A stretch of 7,672 bases of DNA. Origin: Promethearchaeota archaeon (GTDB taxonomy: Archaea > Asgardarchaeota > Lokiarchaeia > Sigynarchaeales > SOKP01). The notes beneath the pieces are model-generated. The model searched no databases. It had not been told where the DNA came from and saw only the letters and a program-made list of their open reading frames with translations. Position numbers and translations under genes: made by a program. Shown here piece after piece: positions 1-6,224 of the stretch (its first letter is position 1; every line of letters begins with the position of its first letter). The stretch covers positions 1 through 7,672 of the forward strand of contig WJIN01000095.1 of the NCBI GenBank assembly GCA_014730295.1, given 5' to 3'.

Positions 1-1
1 A

Positions 2-1177
2 TCTTTGAGGATTGATTTTGTTACTTCAGATACTAATAATGTTCAAGATATCATTGATAGATTCGCTCCAAATGCAAATAATGTCAGAGATTCAATAGAT
101 AGTAAAGATGAGATTGATTTATTAGCTACTACTGATGTTTTGAGTGAGGGTATTAACTTACAAGATGCTAATTGTGTTATAAATTACGATCTTCATTGGA
201 ATCCTCTTAAATTAATTCAAAGAATTGGAAGAGTAGATAGATTGGGGACTAAACATGAGAAAATATTCGCATTCAATTTTCTCCCCGAAAAGGATCTTGA
301 AAAGGACTTAAACTTAATCGATAAGCTAGAAGCGAGGATAAATGAAATTAACAATGTTTTTGGAATGGATTCAAAATTACTAAAAGAAGATGAGCAACCA
401 AATCTCTCTTATATGACATCAATTTATAAGGAAGATCTGGAAGAGATTGAAAAATATGAAAGGACTATTCTAATTGGTGATGATCCCGTTTCAGATTCAA
501 TAAATCTGTTAAAAAAATTAATGCAGAAAGATCCAGAACTGATAAATAAAATAAAAGGATTAGATGGATTAAGGAGTGCTAAGAAATGGGAAGAAAATTT
601 TGATGGCATATTTGTTTTATGTAAAGCAAGTGATTATATTCGCCCTTATCTCATTAAATTTGAAAAATCCAAACCAGAAATCCATACAGCTCAACCAGAA
701 ATTATTCTTAAGACTATCAAGTCTGAATCAGAAGAAAAAGCCTTAAATATTGATCGAAATCTTTTTAGGAAACATTATAATGAAGCGTGTCAAAAAGCCA
801 TCTATGAATTTAATAAAGATCTAAAAGTACGTAAAAAACTGATAGATGATCCAAGAAAACATAAACGATTAAAATCAAAAAGAAGATATGTTGAACGGCA
901 ACTAAGAGTTTTAGCCGAAAGTATATCTGATGAAGAGCAAAAAAAGACTATAAATTACTATCGGACAATCATTCATAATATTTCAATCGTACCTGTTTTA
1001 AGGGAATTTGAGAAAATGGAAGAAAAAAAATTAACAGGAAAGGAAATTGTTCTTGCTACAGAATCTCTGATTCAAAAATATAATTTAGAAGAGAAATGGG
1101 AGAAAAAAAAGGAGTTAATGGAAACATTTGACGAGCCCATCCACATTTTATGCGGAATGTATTTAAAAGGGGAATAA
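2..1177 (+). CDS. SNF2/SF2-type helicase, C-terminal part (5' truncated by window edge)
   Basis: The frame is open to the left edge, so the gene starts outside the window and only the C-terminal 391 or so codons are present. Seen directly: SF2 motif V (TDVLSEGINLQ, nt 131-163) and motif VI with the arginine-finger arginines (QRIGRVDRLG, nt 218-247), joined by DLHWNP, the usual pattern of RecA-like domain 2 in RapA/SNF2-type ATPases. The later part (FNFLPE, then DPELINKIKGLDGLRSAKK and a short hydrophobic strand with FVLCKA) resembles from memory the helicases whose N-terminus carries a phospholipase D-like nuclease domain; that N-terminus is not visible here. The rest is charged and helical. 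The role would be ATP-driven translocation on or remodelling of DNA in the cytoplasm, often in defence islands. A PCNA-like gene follows on the same strand. No convincing PIP box is visible. Family confidence is high, subfamily moderate. Confidence 0.85.
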   Translation, partial: SLRIDFVTSDTNNVQDIIDRFAPNANNVRDSIDSKDEIDLLATTDVLSEGINLQDANCVINYDLHWNPLKLIQRIGRVDRLGTKHEKIFAFNFLPEKDLEKDLNLIDKLEARINEINNVFGMDSKLLKEDEQPNLSYMTSIYKEDLEEIEKYERTILIGDDPVSDSINLLKKLMQKDPELINKIKGLDGLRSAKKWEENFDGIFVLCKASDYIRPYLIKFEKSKPEIHTAQPEIILKTIKSESEEKALNIDRNLFRKHYNEACQKAIYEFNKDLKVRKKLIDDPRKHKRLKSKRRYVERQLRVLAESISDEEQKKTINYYRTIIHNISIVPVLREFEKMEEKKLTGKEIVLATESLIQKYNLEEKWEKKKELMETFDEPIHILCGMYLKGE

Positions 1178-1234
1178 TATCTTACAAGCATAATAAAGCT
1201 AATTTTCTTCTAATGATTTTTGAATTTTGTTTAG

Positions 1235-1244
1235 TTTTTAAGTA
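1235..1244 (+). promoter_or_regulatory. Weak TATA-like element before the clamp-like gene
   Basis: TTTTTAAGTA lies about 29 nt before the ATG at 1269, close to the spacing seen at better promoters in this window. It is only a partial match in a very AT-rich gap. The clamp-like gene could instead be co-transcribed with the helicase, which ends 91 nt before that ATG. Confidence 0.25.
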
Positions 1245-1268
1245 AGGATTAGGATATAGTTTTAAAAA

Positions 1269-1495
1269 ATGAATGATCATATATCTCACAAAACTTAGGA
1301 AATTTAAATATTAATTGGAAGAAACTAGCCAATAAGGGAAAAGAAACAGAAAAGGTTGAACGCATAATAAAGACCTTCGCCCAGCAACAGGAAGATATTA
1401 TAAATGGTTTTATAGGACAATCTTCTAATAATTGTCTTTTTAATGAAAAATTAACTAATCTATCGTATGAGTTCGAGGAATATTTAGAGCTTAGA
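1269..1495 (+). other. Probable 5' part of the clamp-like gene, with a frameshift in an AT repeat
   Basis: The frame of the clamp-like CDS stays open upstream to nt 1277 and encodes a helical, protein-like stretch (NWKKLANKGKETEKVERII, then a Gln-rich segment and YEFEEYLELRL), but has no ATG or GTG there. An ATG at 1269 in another frame reads MNDHIS before hitting a stop. Removing one AT unit from the ATATAT run at 1279-1284 joins the two into MNDHISQNLGNLNINWKK. The most likely native gene therefore starts at 1269, with about 75 extra residues. Either the repeat slipped in the genome or the assembly has a two-base error. If the shift is real, translation could only start internally, for example at the TTG at 1496. 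Confidence 0.55.
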
Positions 1496-2380
1496 TTGAA
1501 TAACTTAATAAGTGAAAACAATCAAAAACATAATGAGGATCTTCTAAAGAAAAGGTTTGATATATATAAATTAGAGCTATTTAAGTATCTTAATAATAAA
1601 ATCAACCGGTGTATTTTCTCTGAAATAACCTTTAAGCAAGGATATTATCTCTATAAATTATTTGAAGCTTTAGCAAAAACAAATTCAGAAGTTATTTTCA
1701 AAATTAATCCTAAAAATATAGAAATTTATTCTTCTAATGATTCACAAACGTTTCTAATACGAATCCTTCTAAAAGTAAAAGATAATCACTATATTTATTA
1801 TAATCCATTAGTTTTATTAGTTAATTTAAAGAATGTAGTACAAGCTTTAAAATGTAAGAAAACAGATAGAACCTCAACAAATCTGATAATTAAAAAGGAT
1901 AAAGTTATAATAAATCTGCATTCACGCATTTTTATGTCTAAAATTAGACGAGTTATAGAAAACTTAGAGGTATTAACTCAAGAAAATAAGATTCTGAAGG
2001 ATCTTATGGGCCATAAACACTCAGGTGTTTTTATTTTAGATAAAAATAAATTTTTGCATCTTCTTTCACAGTCACAGAGATATTCTGAAGTTCTAAATTT
2101 AGAATTAACAAAAGAAGAGGTTATATTCTCAGAATCTAATCAATTCAACAAGAGCATAATAAACTGGGACAAAAACCTTATTAAAAAATTGGAGCTGGAA
2201 AATAATTCCATAATCACATCCTTTTCTATAGAGCACTTAAAAGTCATAGCAAATTTTCTATTTGAATCAAATCCAAACTTAGAGTTTTATTTGGAAGAAA
2301 ATTTACCTTTAAAAATTAGAACAAACTTCAAAACACTTGAAGATTCATTTGGAATTATTTTTATTGCAATAAGAAATTAA
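1496..2380 (+). CDS. Diverged PCNA-like sliding clamp protein
   Basis: The 294-residue frame begins at a TTG without a good ribosome site; the true start is probably upstream (see 1269-1495). After about 37 helical residues, the chain follows the two-domain PCNA plan. Residues 44-95 (KLFEALAKTNSEVIFKI, then IEIYSSNDSQTFLIRILL) match helix A1 and the first strands. VNLKNVVQALKC (109-120) matches the human PCNA segment VNLTSMSKILKC. NLEVL (156-160) sits where the interdomain connector starts. Residues 176-294 repeat the fold: GVFILDKNKFLHLLSQ, then SFSIEHLKVIANF and EENLPLKIRTNF followed by FIAIRN, equivalent to the PCNA segments ending in PLKLEF and LAPRI. PCNA normally forms a trimeric ring around DNA and holds replication or repair enzymes. 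This one is too diverged to be the likely housekeeping clamp, and it carries an N-terminal helical extension. It lies just behind a helicase gene. The fold assignment comes from comparison by eye; clamp activity is inferred. Confidence 0.75.
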   Translation: MNNLISENNQKHNEDLLKKRFDIYKLELFKYLNNKINRCIFSEITFKQGYYLYKLFEALAKTNSEVIFKINPKNIEIYSSNDSQTFLIRILLKVKDNHYIYYNPLVLLVNLKNVVQALKCKKTDRTSTNLIIKKDKVIINLHSRIFMSKIRRVIENLEVLTQENKILKDLMGHKHSGVFILDKNKFLHLLSQSQRYSEVLNLELTKEEVIFSESNQFNKSIINWDKNLIKKLELENNSIITSFSIEHLKVIANFLFESNPNLEFYLEENLPLKIRTNFKTLEDSFGIIFIAIRN

Positions 2381-2419
2381 CTTTAAGAAAAATTTATTGT
2401 TAATCGATATAACTTGTAA

Positions 2420-2426
2420 TTTTTTT
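2420..2426 (+). terminator. T-tract terminator after the clamp-like gene
   Basis: A run of seven T residues, followed by A and four more T, lies about 40 nt past the TAA of the clamp-like gene. Archaeal RNA polymerase commonly terminates at such T-rich tracts without a hairpin. The same AT-rich patch could also serve as a poor TATA element for the gene starting at 2459, so the call is tentative. Confidence 0.35.
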
Positions 2427-2458
2427 ATTTTAGCAATTTAGATTTTTAAGATGATGTT

Positions 2459-3250
2459 ATGAAATTGGAAATTCAAGATTTAAAGCATTTATTTGAAAAA
2501 GAAATTTGTGTTAGATACATTTATGAGAATTTAATTAGTTGTGATTCTTCACAAGAGAATTATAAAAAGAAAGCAATATCATATATGATTGACAAGGACT
2601 TTGATTTATTAGGTTTTAAAGAAAATGATAAAATAGATAAATATATCGACAAAAAAGGGAGAAATTCATCCAATCGCGATAAAGGATATAATCTCAGAGG
2701 GAACTCCCCTAAATGATTAAATGTCTCTATTTTAAAAGAAAGAGAGATTATTTATTCTAAAAAAAATGAAATTACATGAATTATTTCAAAAGCGGATTTA
2801 CAGAAAACGCCCGTATTTCTATTTTTATTCGGTATACTGGGCATTTTTGAATTATTTTGCACTAAATTAATACGAGAATGCTATAATGAAACAGAATGGA
2901 AGACAAAAACAAAGCATAATTTAAAGTATGCAAAAAATGTATTTAAAAAGTTAAAAGAGAAAAGTGAAAAGATTGATATGTTGGAGTGCTTGCTTTTCAG
3001 TACTAAGCTTGACATTCTCTTTAATACTCAAACATTTATCGATTTTCTAAATGATATTGGAATAATTGAAGATGTTGATAAGACAGATCTAAAGGAAAAT
3101 ATAAATAATTTGAGGAATAGTGTTGTTCATCCAAGAGATTACTTATAAGAGAAGAATTGGAAAGAAATCATTGAGATTCTTGAAGTAGTTGAAAAATTAT
3201 TAGAGAAGAATGAGAGCTATTTAGAAAAGAGTAATCGTAGTAATCATTAA
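2459..3250 (+). pseudogene. CBS-domain protein with HEPN-like C-terminal domain, broken by three in-frame stops
   Basis: One reading frame runs from the ATG at 2459 to the TAA at 3248-3250 (264 codons). Only TGA (2714), TGA (2777) and TAA (3146) interrupt it, with no frame change. The order of parts is coherent. The first piece, with EICVRYIYENLISCD and DFDLLGFKENDKIDKYIDKK, looks like the first half of a CBS pair. LNVSILKEREIIYSKKNEIT then, after the TGA, IISKADLQKTPVFLFLFGI form the second half. A helical C-terminal domain follows with ELFCTKLIRECYNE, CLLFSTKLDILF and NLRNSVVHP. The last contains an exact Rx4H motif (Arg codon 3113, His codon 3128), the signature of HEPN nucleases. The TGA at 2777 sits where related proteins, as I recall them, have Gly before I-V-T-K-A-D-L-Q, so a GGA-to-TGA change would explain it. 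Intact members would bind an adenine nucleotide through CBS and may act on RNA through HEPN; this is inferred. The longest intact piece is 2459-2716 (85 aa). Confidence 0.7.
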
Positions 3251-3326
3251 TCGGAATTTTATTTATTCATACTCAATTATATCTTTTTTCTTATGAGTTC
3301 TTTATGCAATTCTTTTAAGTATTTAA

Positions 3327-3521
3327 ATATTTTTCTCTGGTTATGCTGATGGTACTCATATTGCTTTTCCAAGATTAGCCATAATCATTTTATGTTTGAA
3401 ATGTTTCTTAAGAATTTTCTATTATAATGCAGTTGATATTTGTGGGAAAAATAATGAATTCGAGATATTTACACCCTATCTTAAAATCATTGACCCAGAA
3501 GTTCAAGTTAGTGTGAACTAG
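3327..3521 (+). pseudogene. Short decayed coding fragment, faintly NYN/PIN-like
   Basis: An open stretch of 64 codons between a TAA (3324) and a TAG (3519) has no start codon of its own near its 5' end, yet shows coding-like use, with many G-first codons such as GGT, GCT, GAT and GTT. It reads ...YADGTHIAFPRLAI..., then FLRIFYYNAVD and NNEFEIFTPYLKIIDPEVQV. A D-G-[TS]-x-[IL] segment followed by R-x-[FY]-Y-Y-x-A-x-D is reminiscent of NYN-domain (LabA/PIN-like) RNases, but the similarity is judged by eye and both termini are missing. The opposite strand also carries a 53-codon ATG frame (3408-3569), so strand is not certain. Read as a gene relic, in keeping with the neighbouring CBS-HEPN pseudogene. 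Confidence 0.3.
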
Positions 3522-3675
3522 AAAACGAGTATAACCATCCTTTTCCAAGAAGTTAACTTTTTTCACCATTCTTCACTATATTCTTTGGTGTCCTTCCTAC
3601 TTTTGGAAAGCCTTTTTAGTAATTTATAATCATTTCAATTCAGATTTTGATTTAAAAGATAAAGATTATGTTTAT
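3522..3675. other. AT-rich spacer with no recognisable gene
   Basis: With 3251-3326, this forms the rest of a roughly 470-base stretch between the CBS-HEPN relic and the small membrane protein. Apart from the fragment at 3327-3521, every frame is closed quickly by stops, and I see no RNA gene or repeat. It may be the unrecognisable end of the same decayed fragment. Confidence 0.4.
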
Positions 3676-3706
3676 AAAAAAAGTTTTAAAATTGAATCAA
3701 TTGATT
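3676..3706 (-). terminator. Terminator of the small membrane protein gene (minus strand)
   Basis: Read on the minus strand, a perfect 12-base palindrome AATCAATTGATT (3695-3706) starts 12 nt past the TAA of the membrane protein gene and is followed by a run of seven T residues (A7 at 3676-3682 on the plus strand). A T-run after a coding region is typical of archaeal termination; the palindrome is short and may be incidental. Confidence 0.4.
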
Positions 3707-3718
3707 ATTTGTATTATT

Positions 3719-4018
3719 TTACCCAAGCTGCGTTCTAAACCAATTATAAACAATAACGATACATATAGCCCCGATTAGAAATACTACTGCAGCAATCAAT
3801 GTTCTGATCGCTTTTTCCTTTAAATCATCTCGTATAATTCCAAGAATTCCCAGAACAATTGCTATTATATCGGTGATAAATAAAAAAGCAAGAAGCATAA
3901 TTACAATATCAGGTATAAAAACACCAAACGTAAAAGCAATAAACATCGTTATAACTAGAAGAAATAAAGAAATTATTGCTACATCAAATCCAAACTTACC
4001 GTATAAATTCTCTCCCAT
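3719..4018 (-). CDS. Small three-helix membrane protein of unknown function
   Basis: This 99-residue protein is almost entirely hydrophobic. A short polar N-terminus (MGENLYGKFG) precedes three likely membrane helices at about residues 11-35, 38-62 and 71-93. The second ends in GILGIIRDDLKEKA, a Gly-rich helix end with a charged cytoplasmic loop seen in many small archaeal and bacterial membrane proteins of unknown role. There is no signal peptide cleavage site and no catalytic motif. It stands alone on the minus strand with its own TATA-like element and a T-run terminator. The ATG at 4016-4018 is the only good start; no Shine-Dalgarno sequence precedes it. I do not recognise a named family and infer only membrane location. 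Confidence 0.75.
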   Translation of the reverse strand: MGENLYGKFGFDVAIISLFLLVITMFIAFTFGVFIPDIVIMLLAFLFITDIIAIVLGILGIIRDDLKEKAIRTLIAAVVFLIGAICIVIVYNWFRTQLG

Positions 4019-4065
4019 TTTTAATTCATCAATATTTTGTCCTATGTTTTGATGTATTATATTGT

Positions 4066-4076
4066 TATTTATAAAT
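4066..4076 (-). promoter_or_regulatory. TATA-like element of the small membrane protein gene
   Basis: On the minus strand the sequence reads ATTTATAAATA, a good archaeal TATA box, preceded by CAG. It is centred 53 nt before the ATG at 4018, which predicts a start near 4045 and a short leader of about 25 nt. Unlike the other promoters here, this mRNA would not be leaderless. Confidence 0.45.
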
Positions 4077-4356
4077 CTGTTTATTCTTACCTAAATACAA
4101 TTCTTATTAAATAGAAAATTAGGAATTATTTGAATCTCTTAAATAAGAAAATCCTTTTTTTTTATAGATAATGATAAAGGAAATTTTATAGTATCAGAAC
4201 TTCTTTTTTTTAAAAGTTTTTTAGATGATGATTAACCAGACTTCGATCATTACATAGTCAATAATAATTCATAAGCGATAAGAATATGGACAATATCCGA
4301 AAATGGAGGAGAGAGATAGAAAGTTCTTTCATAAAATTCAGATTAATGCATGAATT
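4077..4356. other. Intergenic region without an identifiable gene
   Basis: This gap lies between the promoter of the small membrane protein and the 3' end of the coiled-coil gene. It contains two plus-strand T-runs (near 4154-4162 and 4203-4210) with no gene before them. An ATGATGA at 4225-4231 matches a C box but has no D box. A 58-codon plus-strand frame starting at 4286 runs antisense into the coiled-coil gene and has no promoter that I can see. Nothing here is supported as a gene. Confidence 0.45.
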
Positions 4357-5001
4357 TTACATACTTATGGAAATTTCAAACGACAGAATACAACCGCAAA
4401 GATACCGTATTTTGTCCCGGATTTCTTGTTTCTGGATGGTTATACGCTCCACTTCGGAGTGATATTCCTTCTTTGAGATCTCTCTTTTAAACTTCTTTTC
4501 TTTTAAGTCCAAACGCTTTCTTTCCAAGTTATAAGAAATCTCTTTTAAGTGATGGAAATAGTTCAGTGCATTATCTCTAATTACTTTTATATTGTCTTTA
4601 TATAATTCCAAGGATTGAAGAAGTCTGTATTTATAGGAAGTAGTAAAAGAATTTTCTGCTTCTTTTTCATGTGCATTGCTGATTTCACTAAATCTTTTTT
4701 GCGTCCTTTCATATTCTCGAGAAAGATAAGCAAAGTTTTCTGAGGAAACCAAATATTCTTCTATTACCCGTTTTTTTTGAACGATTTCTTCTTTTAAATA
4801 TGTAAAGGCTCGCATTTTTTGGTCGATTTCCTCTTTTGTGAGTGATTTAGTAGACTTTTGAAAGGTGTCCAATTTTTGCAGTAATTTTTGTTGTTGCTTT
4901 TCTAAAATATTCAATCTATAATTTAACTCAAGAGATTTAAATTCGGACTCCGATATCTCTTCATTTTTTATTATATTATTTTTCTTGGCTTCAGACTTCA
5001 T
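4357..5001 (-). CDS. Coiled-coil protein of unknown function
   Basis: The 214-residue protein is rich in Lys, Glu, Gln and Leu, and nearly all of it is predicted helical. Heptad-like stretches occur at about residues 25-85 (LNYRLNILEKQQQKLLQKLD and onward), 95-120 and 140-200. It has no membrane helix, signal peptide or catalytic motif. The last 20 residues switch to a hydrophobic end with two Cys (YLCGCILSFEISISM). The ATG at 4999-5001 is supported by a strong TATA box centred about 27 nt upstream, which predicts that transcription begins at the start codon. The gene is divergent from the CPBP protease gene, with 125 nt between the two starts, so shared control is possible. A structural or scaffold role is plausible, but no function can be assigned. 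Confidence 0.75.
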   Translation of the reverse strand: MKSEAKKNNIIKNEEISESEFKSLELNYRLNILEKQQQKLLQKLDTFQKSTKSLTKEEIDQKMRAFTYLKEEIVQKKRVIEEYLVSSENFAYLSREYERTQKRFSEISNAHEKEAENSFTTSYKYRLLQSLELYKDNIKVIRDNALNYFHHLKEISYNLERKRLDLKEKKFKREISKKEYHSEVERITIQKQEIRDKIRYLCGCILSFEISISM

Positions 5002-5022
5002 TTTCTTCAGATTTTAACCAAT

Positions 5023-5034
5023 CTATATAAATAG
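5023..5034 (-). promoter_or_regulatory. TATA box for the coiled-coil gene (leaderless)
   Basis: The minus strand reads CTATTTATATAG, containing the near-ideal archaeal box TTTATATA (plus coordinates 5024-5031). Its centre is 26-27 nt from the A of the ATG at 5001. That places the transcription start at or one base before the start codon and implies a leaderless mRNA. Confidence 0.65.
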
Positions 5035-5095
5035 TTATAAGAATAGTCATTTAAAAAGAAAAAATGAAACTGAGGATCTTGTTCCCAATTTTTTC

Positions 5096-5103
5096 TTTAT
5101 AAA
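5096..5103 (+). promoter_or_regulatory. TATA box for the CPBP protease gene (leaderless)
   Basis: TTTATAAA is centred 27-28 nt before the ATG at 5127, again predicting transcription from about the start codon. This spacing favours the ATG at 5127 over the TTG at 5121. An AAGGG at 5116-5120 would be a Shine-Dalgarno element only if the transcript began further upstream. The box lies about 70 nt from the opposing box of the coiled-coil gene. Confidence 0.6.
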
Positions 5104-5126
5104 GAAGGATAAACTAAGGGTTGTAT

Positions 5127-5882
5127 ATGTCGAAGTCAATATTACATAAGGAGAAGAAAAAATTAGATCATCTGAAAAAGTATTATTCTCAGGAGGTAGA
5201 GAAATTGGATTTGATTTTTTACATCGCAATTATCTTTCATAGTCTTAGTTTAATGTTTCAATTTACTCTCATTCAGAGCGATGATGCCTATTTAAAACAA
5301 GTTGGATTAATGGCGATTGCTCAAGCAGTATTAAGCTTCATGGGTATCTCTTTTACCGCACTATTGGTCACCACGGGTTTTTTAAATGTAAGAAACGAGA
5401 TAATAGAGAAAAGAAAAATAGAATCCTCTCGAATAATTACGGGTTCCAGCTATAATTTAGTAGGGGAAGATCTCCCGTGGCTTGTAGCGGGTATCTTCGC
5501 TCAAATTGGATTATATATTATTTTTGGCAGCGTTCCCGGGTCGCAAATTGAAGTGCTACAGAGCTATGGTTTCTATCCGCTGCTTCTAGCATTTAATGCC
5601 GGTATTTCGGAGGAGTTGTTCTTTTCTCTTTTTTTAAGCAGCGTGATTCTCTCTTTAGGAAAGAGCAAAACGCATCTATTTGTGTCCGCACTCTTTATAA
5701 GCGGAAGTTTTATGCTTCTACATTTGGTGGTATACGGAAGTGATAGAAATGCGTTATTCTTCGTTTTATTGCTGCGTGTAATATACTTTCTAATATATTA
5801 TAAGACCCGTAGAATCTCGATTCCGATATTTTTGCATTGTCTTAATAATATTTTATTCATAAATATGATGCTTTTTTCATAA
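5127..5882 (+). CDS. CPBP-family (Rce1/Abi-type) intramembrane protease homologue
   Basis: The 251-residue protein has about seven hydrophobic segments (roughly 26-48, 60-86, 117-136, 149-176, 181-204, 209-225 and 231-250) after a Lys-rich N-terminus. The C-terminal half carries the CPBP motifs in order: a glutamate pair at 162-163 (ISEELFF), FxxxH at 195-199 (FMLLH) and HxxxN at 237-241 (HCLNN). In characterised Rce1/CPBP enzymes these Glu and His residues activate water for cleavage of membrane-embedded substrates such as prenylated CAAX proteins. The usual Arg of EExxxR is Ser here (EELFFS), so activity is plausible but not assured. The ATG at 5127 is chosen because of the TATA spacing. 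Local GC is higher than in the flanking accessory genes. It is transcribed away from the coiled-coil gene, and a T9 tract follows. The substrate is unknown. Confidence 0.8.
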   Translation: MSKSILHKEKKKLDHLKKYYSQEVEKLDLIFYIAIIFHSLSLMFQFTLIQSDDAYLKQVGLMAIAQAVLSFMGISFTALLVTTGFLNVRNEIIEKRKIESSRIITGSSYNLVGEDLPWLVAGIFAQIGLYIIFGSVPGSQIEVLQSYGFYPLLLAFNAGISEELFFSLFLSSVILSLGKSKTHLFVSALFISGSFMLLHLVVYGSDRNALFFVLLLRVIYFLIYYKTRRISIPIFLHCLNNILFINMMLFS

Positions 5883-5920
5883 TCTACCATTTTCGTAGCA
5901 GAGACTCCTTAGCTTTCTAA

Positions 5921-5929
5921 TTTTTTTTT
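5921..5929 (+). terminator. T9 terminator of the CPBP gene
   Basis: A run of nine T residues lies 39 nt past the TAA of the protease gene. Such a tract is sufficient for archaeal intrinsic termination. No strong hairpin precedes it. Confidence 0.5.
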
Positions 5930-6193
5930 GAAGGATCAATAAGAAATTTGGTTTGGTGGCCACACCATTATGGATGTTACTTGCCCGATGGATAAATATG
6001 CTGTAATCATATTTTTCACCGTCTAAGCGAGAGTTAAAAAACCAAAGCTTAGATAAATTAATTCTGCATTTTATCATTTTCCGATTAAAGTTTATTGTAT
6101 ATCATAATTGGGATTTAAGAAGTTAAGATTTCTTATGGTTGGGAATAATATAGTTAGAATTAAACAATTAATCTTTTTAAAACCTGAAAAAAC
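5930..6193. other. Intergenic region, no confident gene
   Basis: With 5883-5920, this is a gap of about 340 bases between the protease and the nucleotidyltransferase. The only sizeable frame is on the minus strand (5877-6077, 66 codons, beginning MIKCRINLSKLWFFN). It would overlap the terminator and the stop codon of the protease gene and matches no family I know. A weak TATA-like GATATACA lies upstream of it. I regard it as unproven. No RNA gene or repeat was seen. Confidence 0.4.
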
Positions 6194-6202
6194 TATTAAA
6201 TA
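6194..6202 (+). promoter_or_regulatory. TATA-like element for the MNT/HEPN operon
   Basis: TATTAAATA, preceded by the purine-rich GAAAAAA typical of a BRE, is centred 27 nt before the ATG at 6225. This matches the leaderless spacing of the two divergent promoters at 5023-5103. A second TTAAATA at 6206-6212 is too close to the ATG. Confidence 0.5.
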
Positions 6203-6224
6203 TTCTTAAATAAGCTATTTACTT

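Noticed and set aside
1080..1170. PIP box in the helicase C-terminus that would bind the clamp-like protein
   Set aside because: QKYNLEEKW lacks the hydrophobic and paired aromatic spacing of a PIP motif, so no direct sequence support for binding was found.
2714..2779. Reassignment of TGA (for example to Gly) to explain the in-frame TGA codons in the CBS-HEPN gene
   Set aside because: The nucleotidyltransferase ends properly at a TGA (6981-6983), exactly where the HEPN gene begins, and the same CBS frame also contains a TAA. Pseudogene decay explains all three.
3408..3569. Minus-strand ATG frame of 53 codons (MVKKVNFLEKDGYTRF...)
   Set aside because: It overlaps the better plus-strand fragment, has no recognised family and no promoter that I can see. 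Kept only as an alternative strand for that relic.
4225..4231. C box (ATGATGA) of a possible C/D guide RNA
   Set aside because: No CTGA D box occurs at a suitable distance, and no terminal stem was found.
4286..4462. Plus-strand frame of 58 codons beginning MDNIRKWRRE
   Set aside because: More than half lies antisense to the coiled-coil gene; it has no family likeness and no TATA element at the right distance.
5877..6077. Minus-strand frame of 66 codons
   Set aside because: It overlaps the protease stop codon and T9 terminator and matches no family. Recorded in the intergenic entry only.
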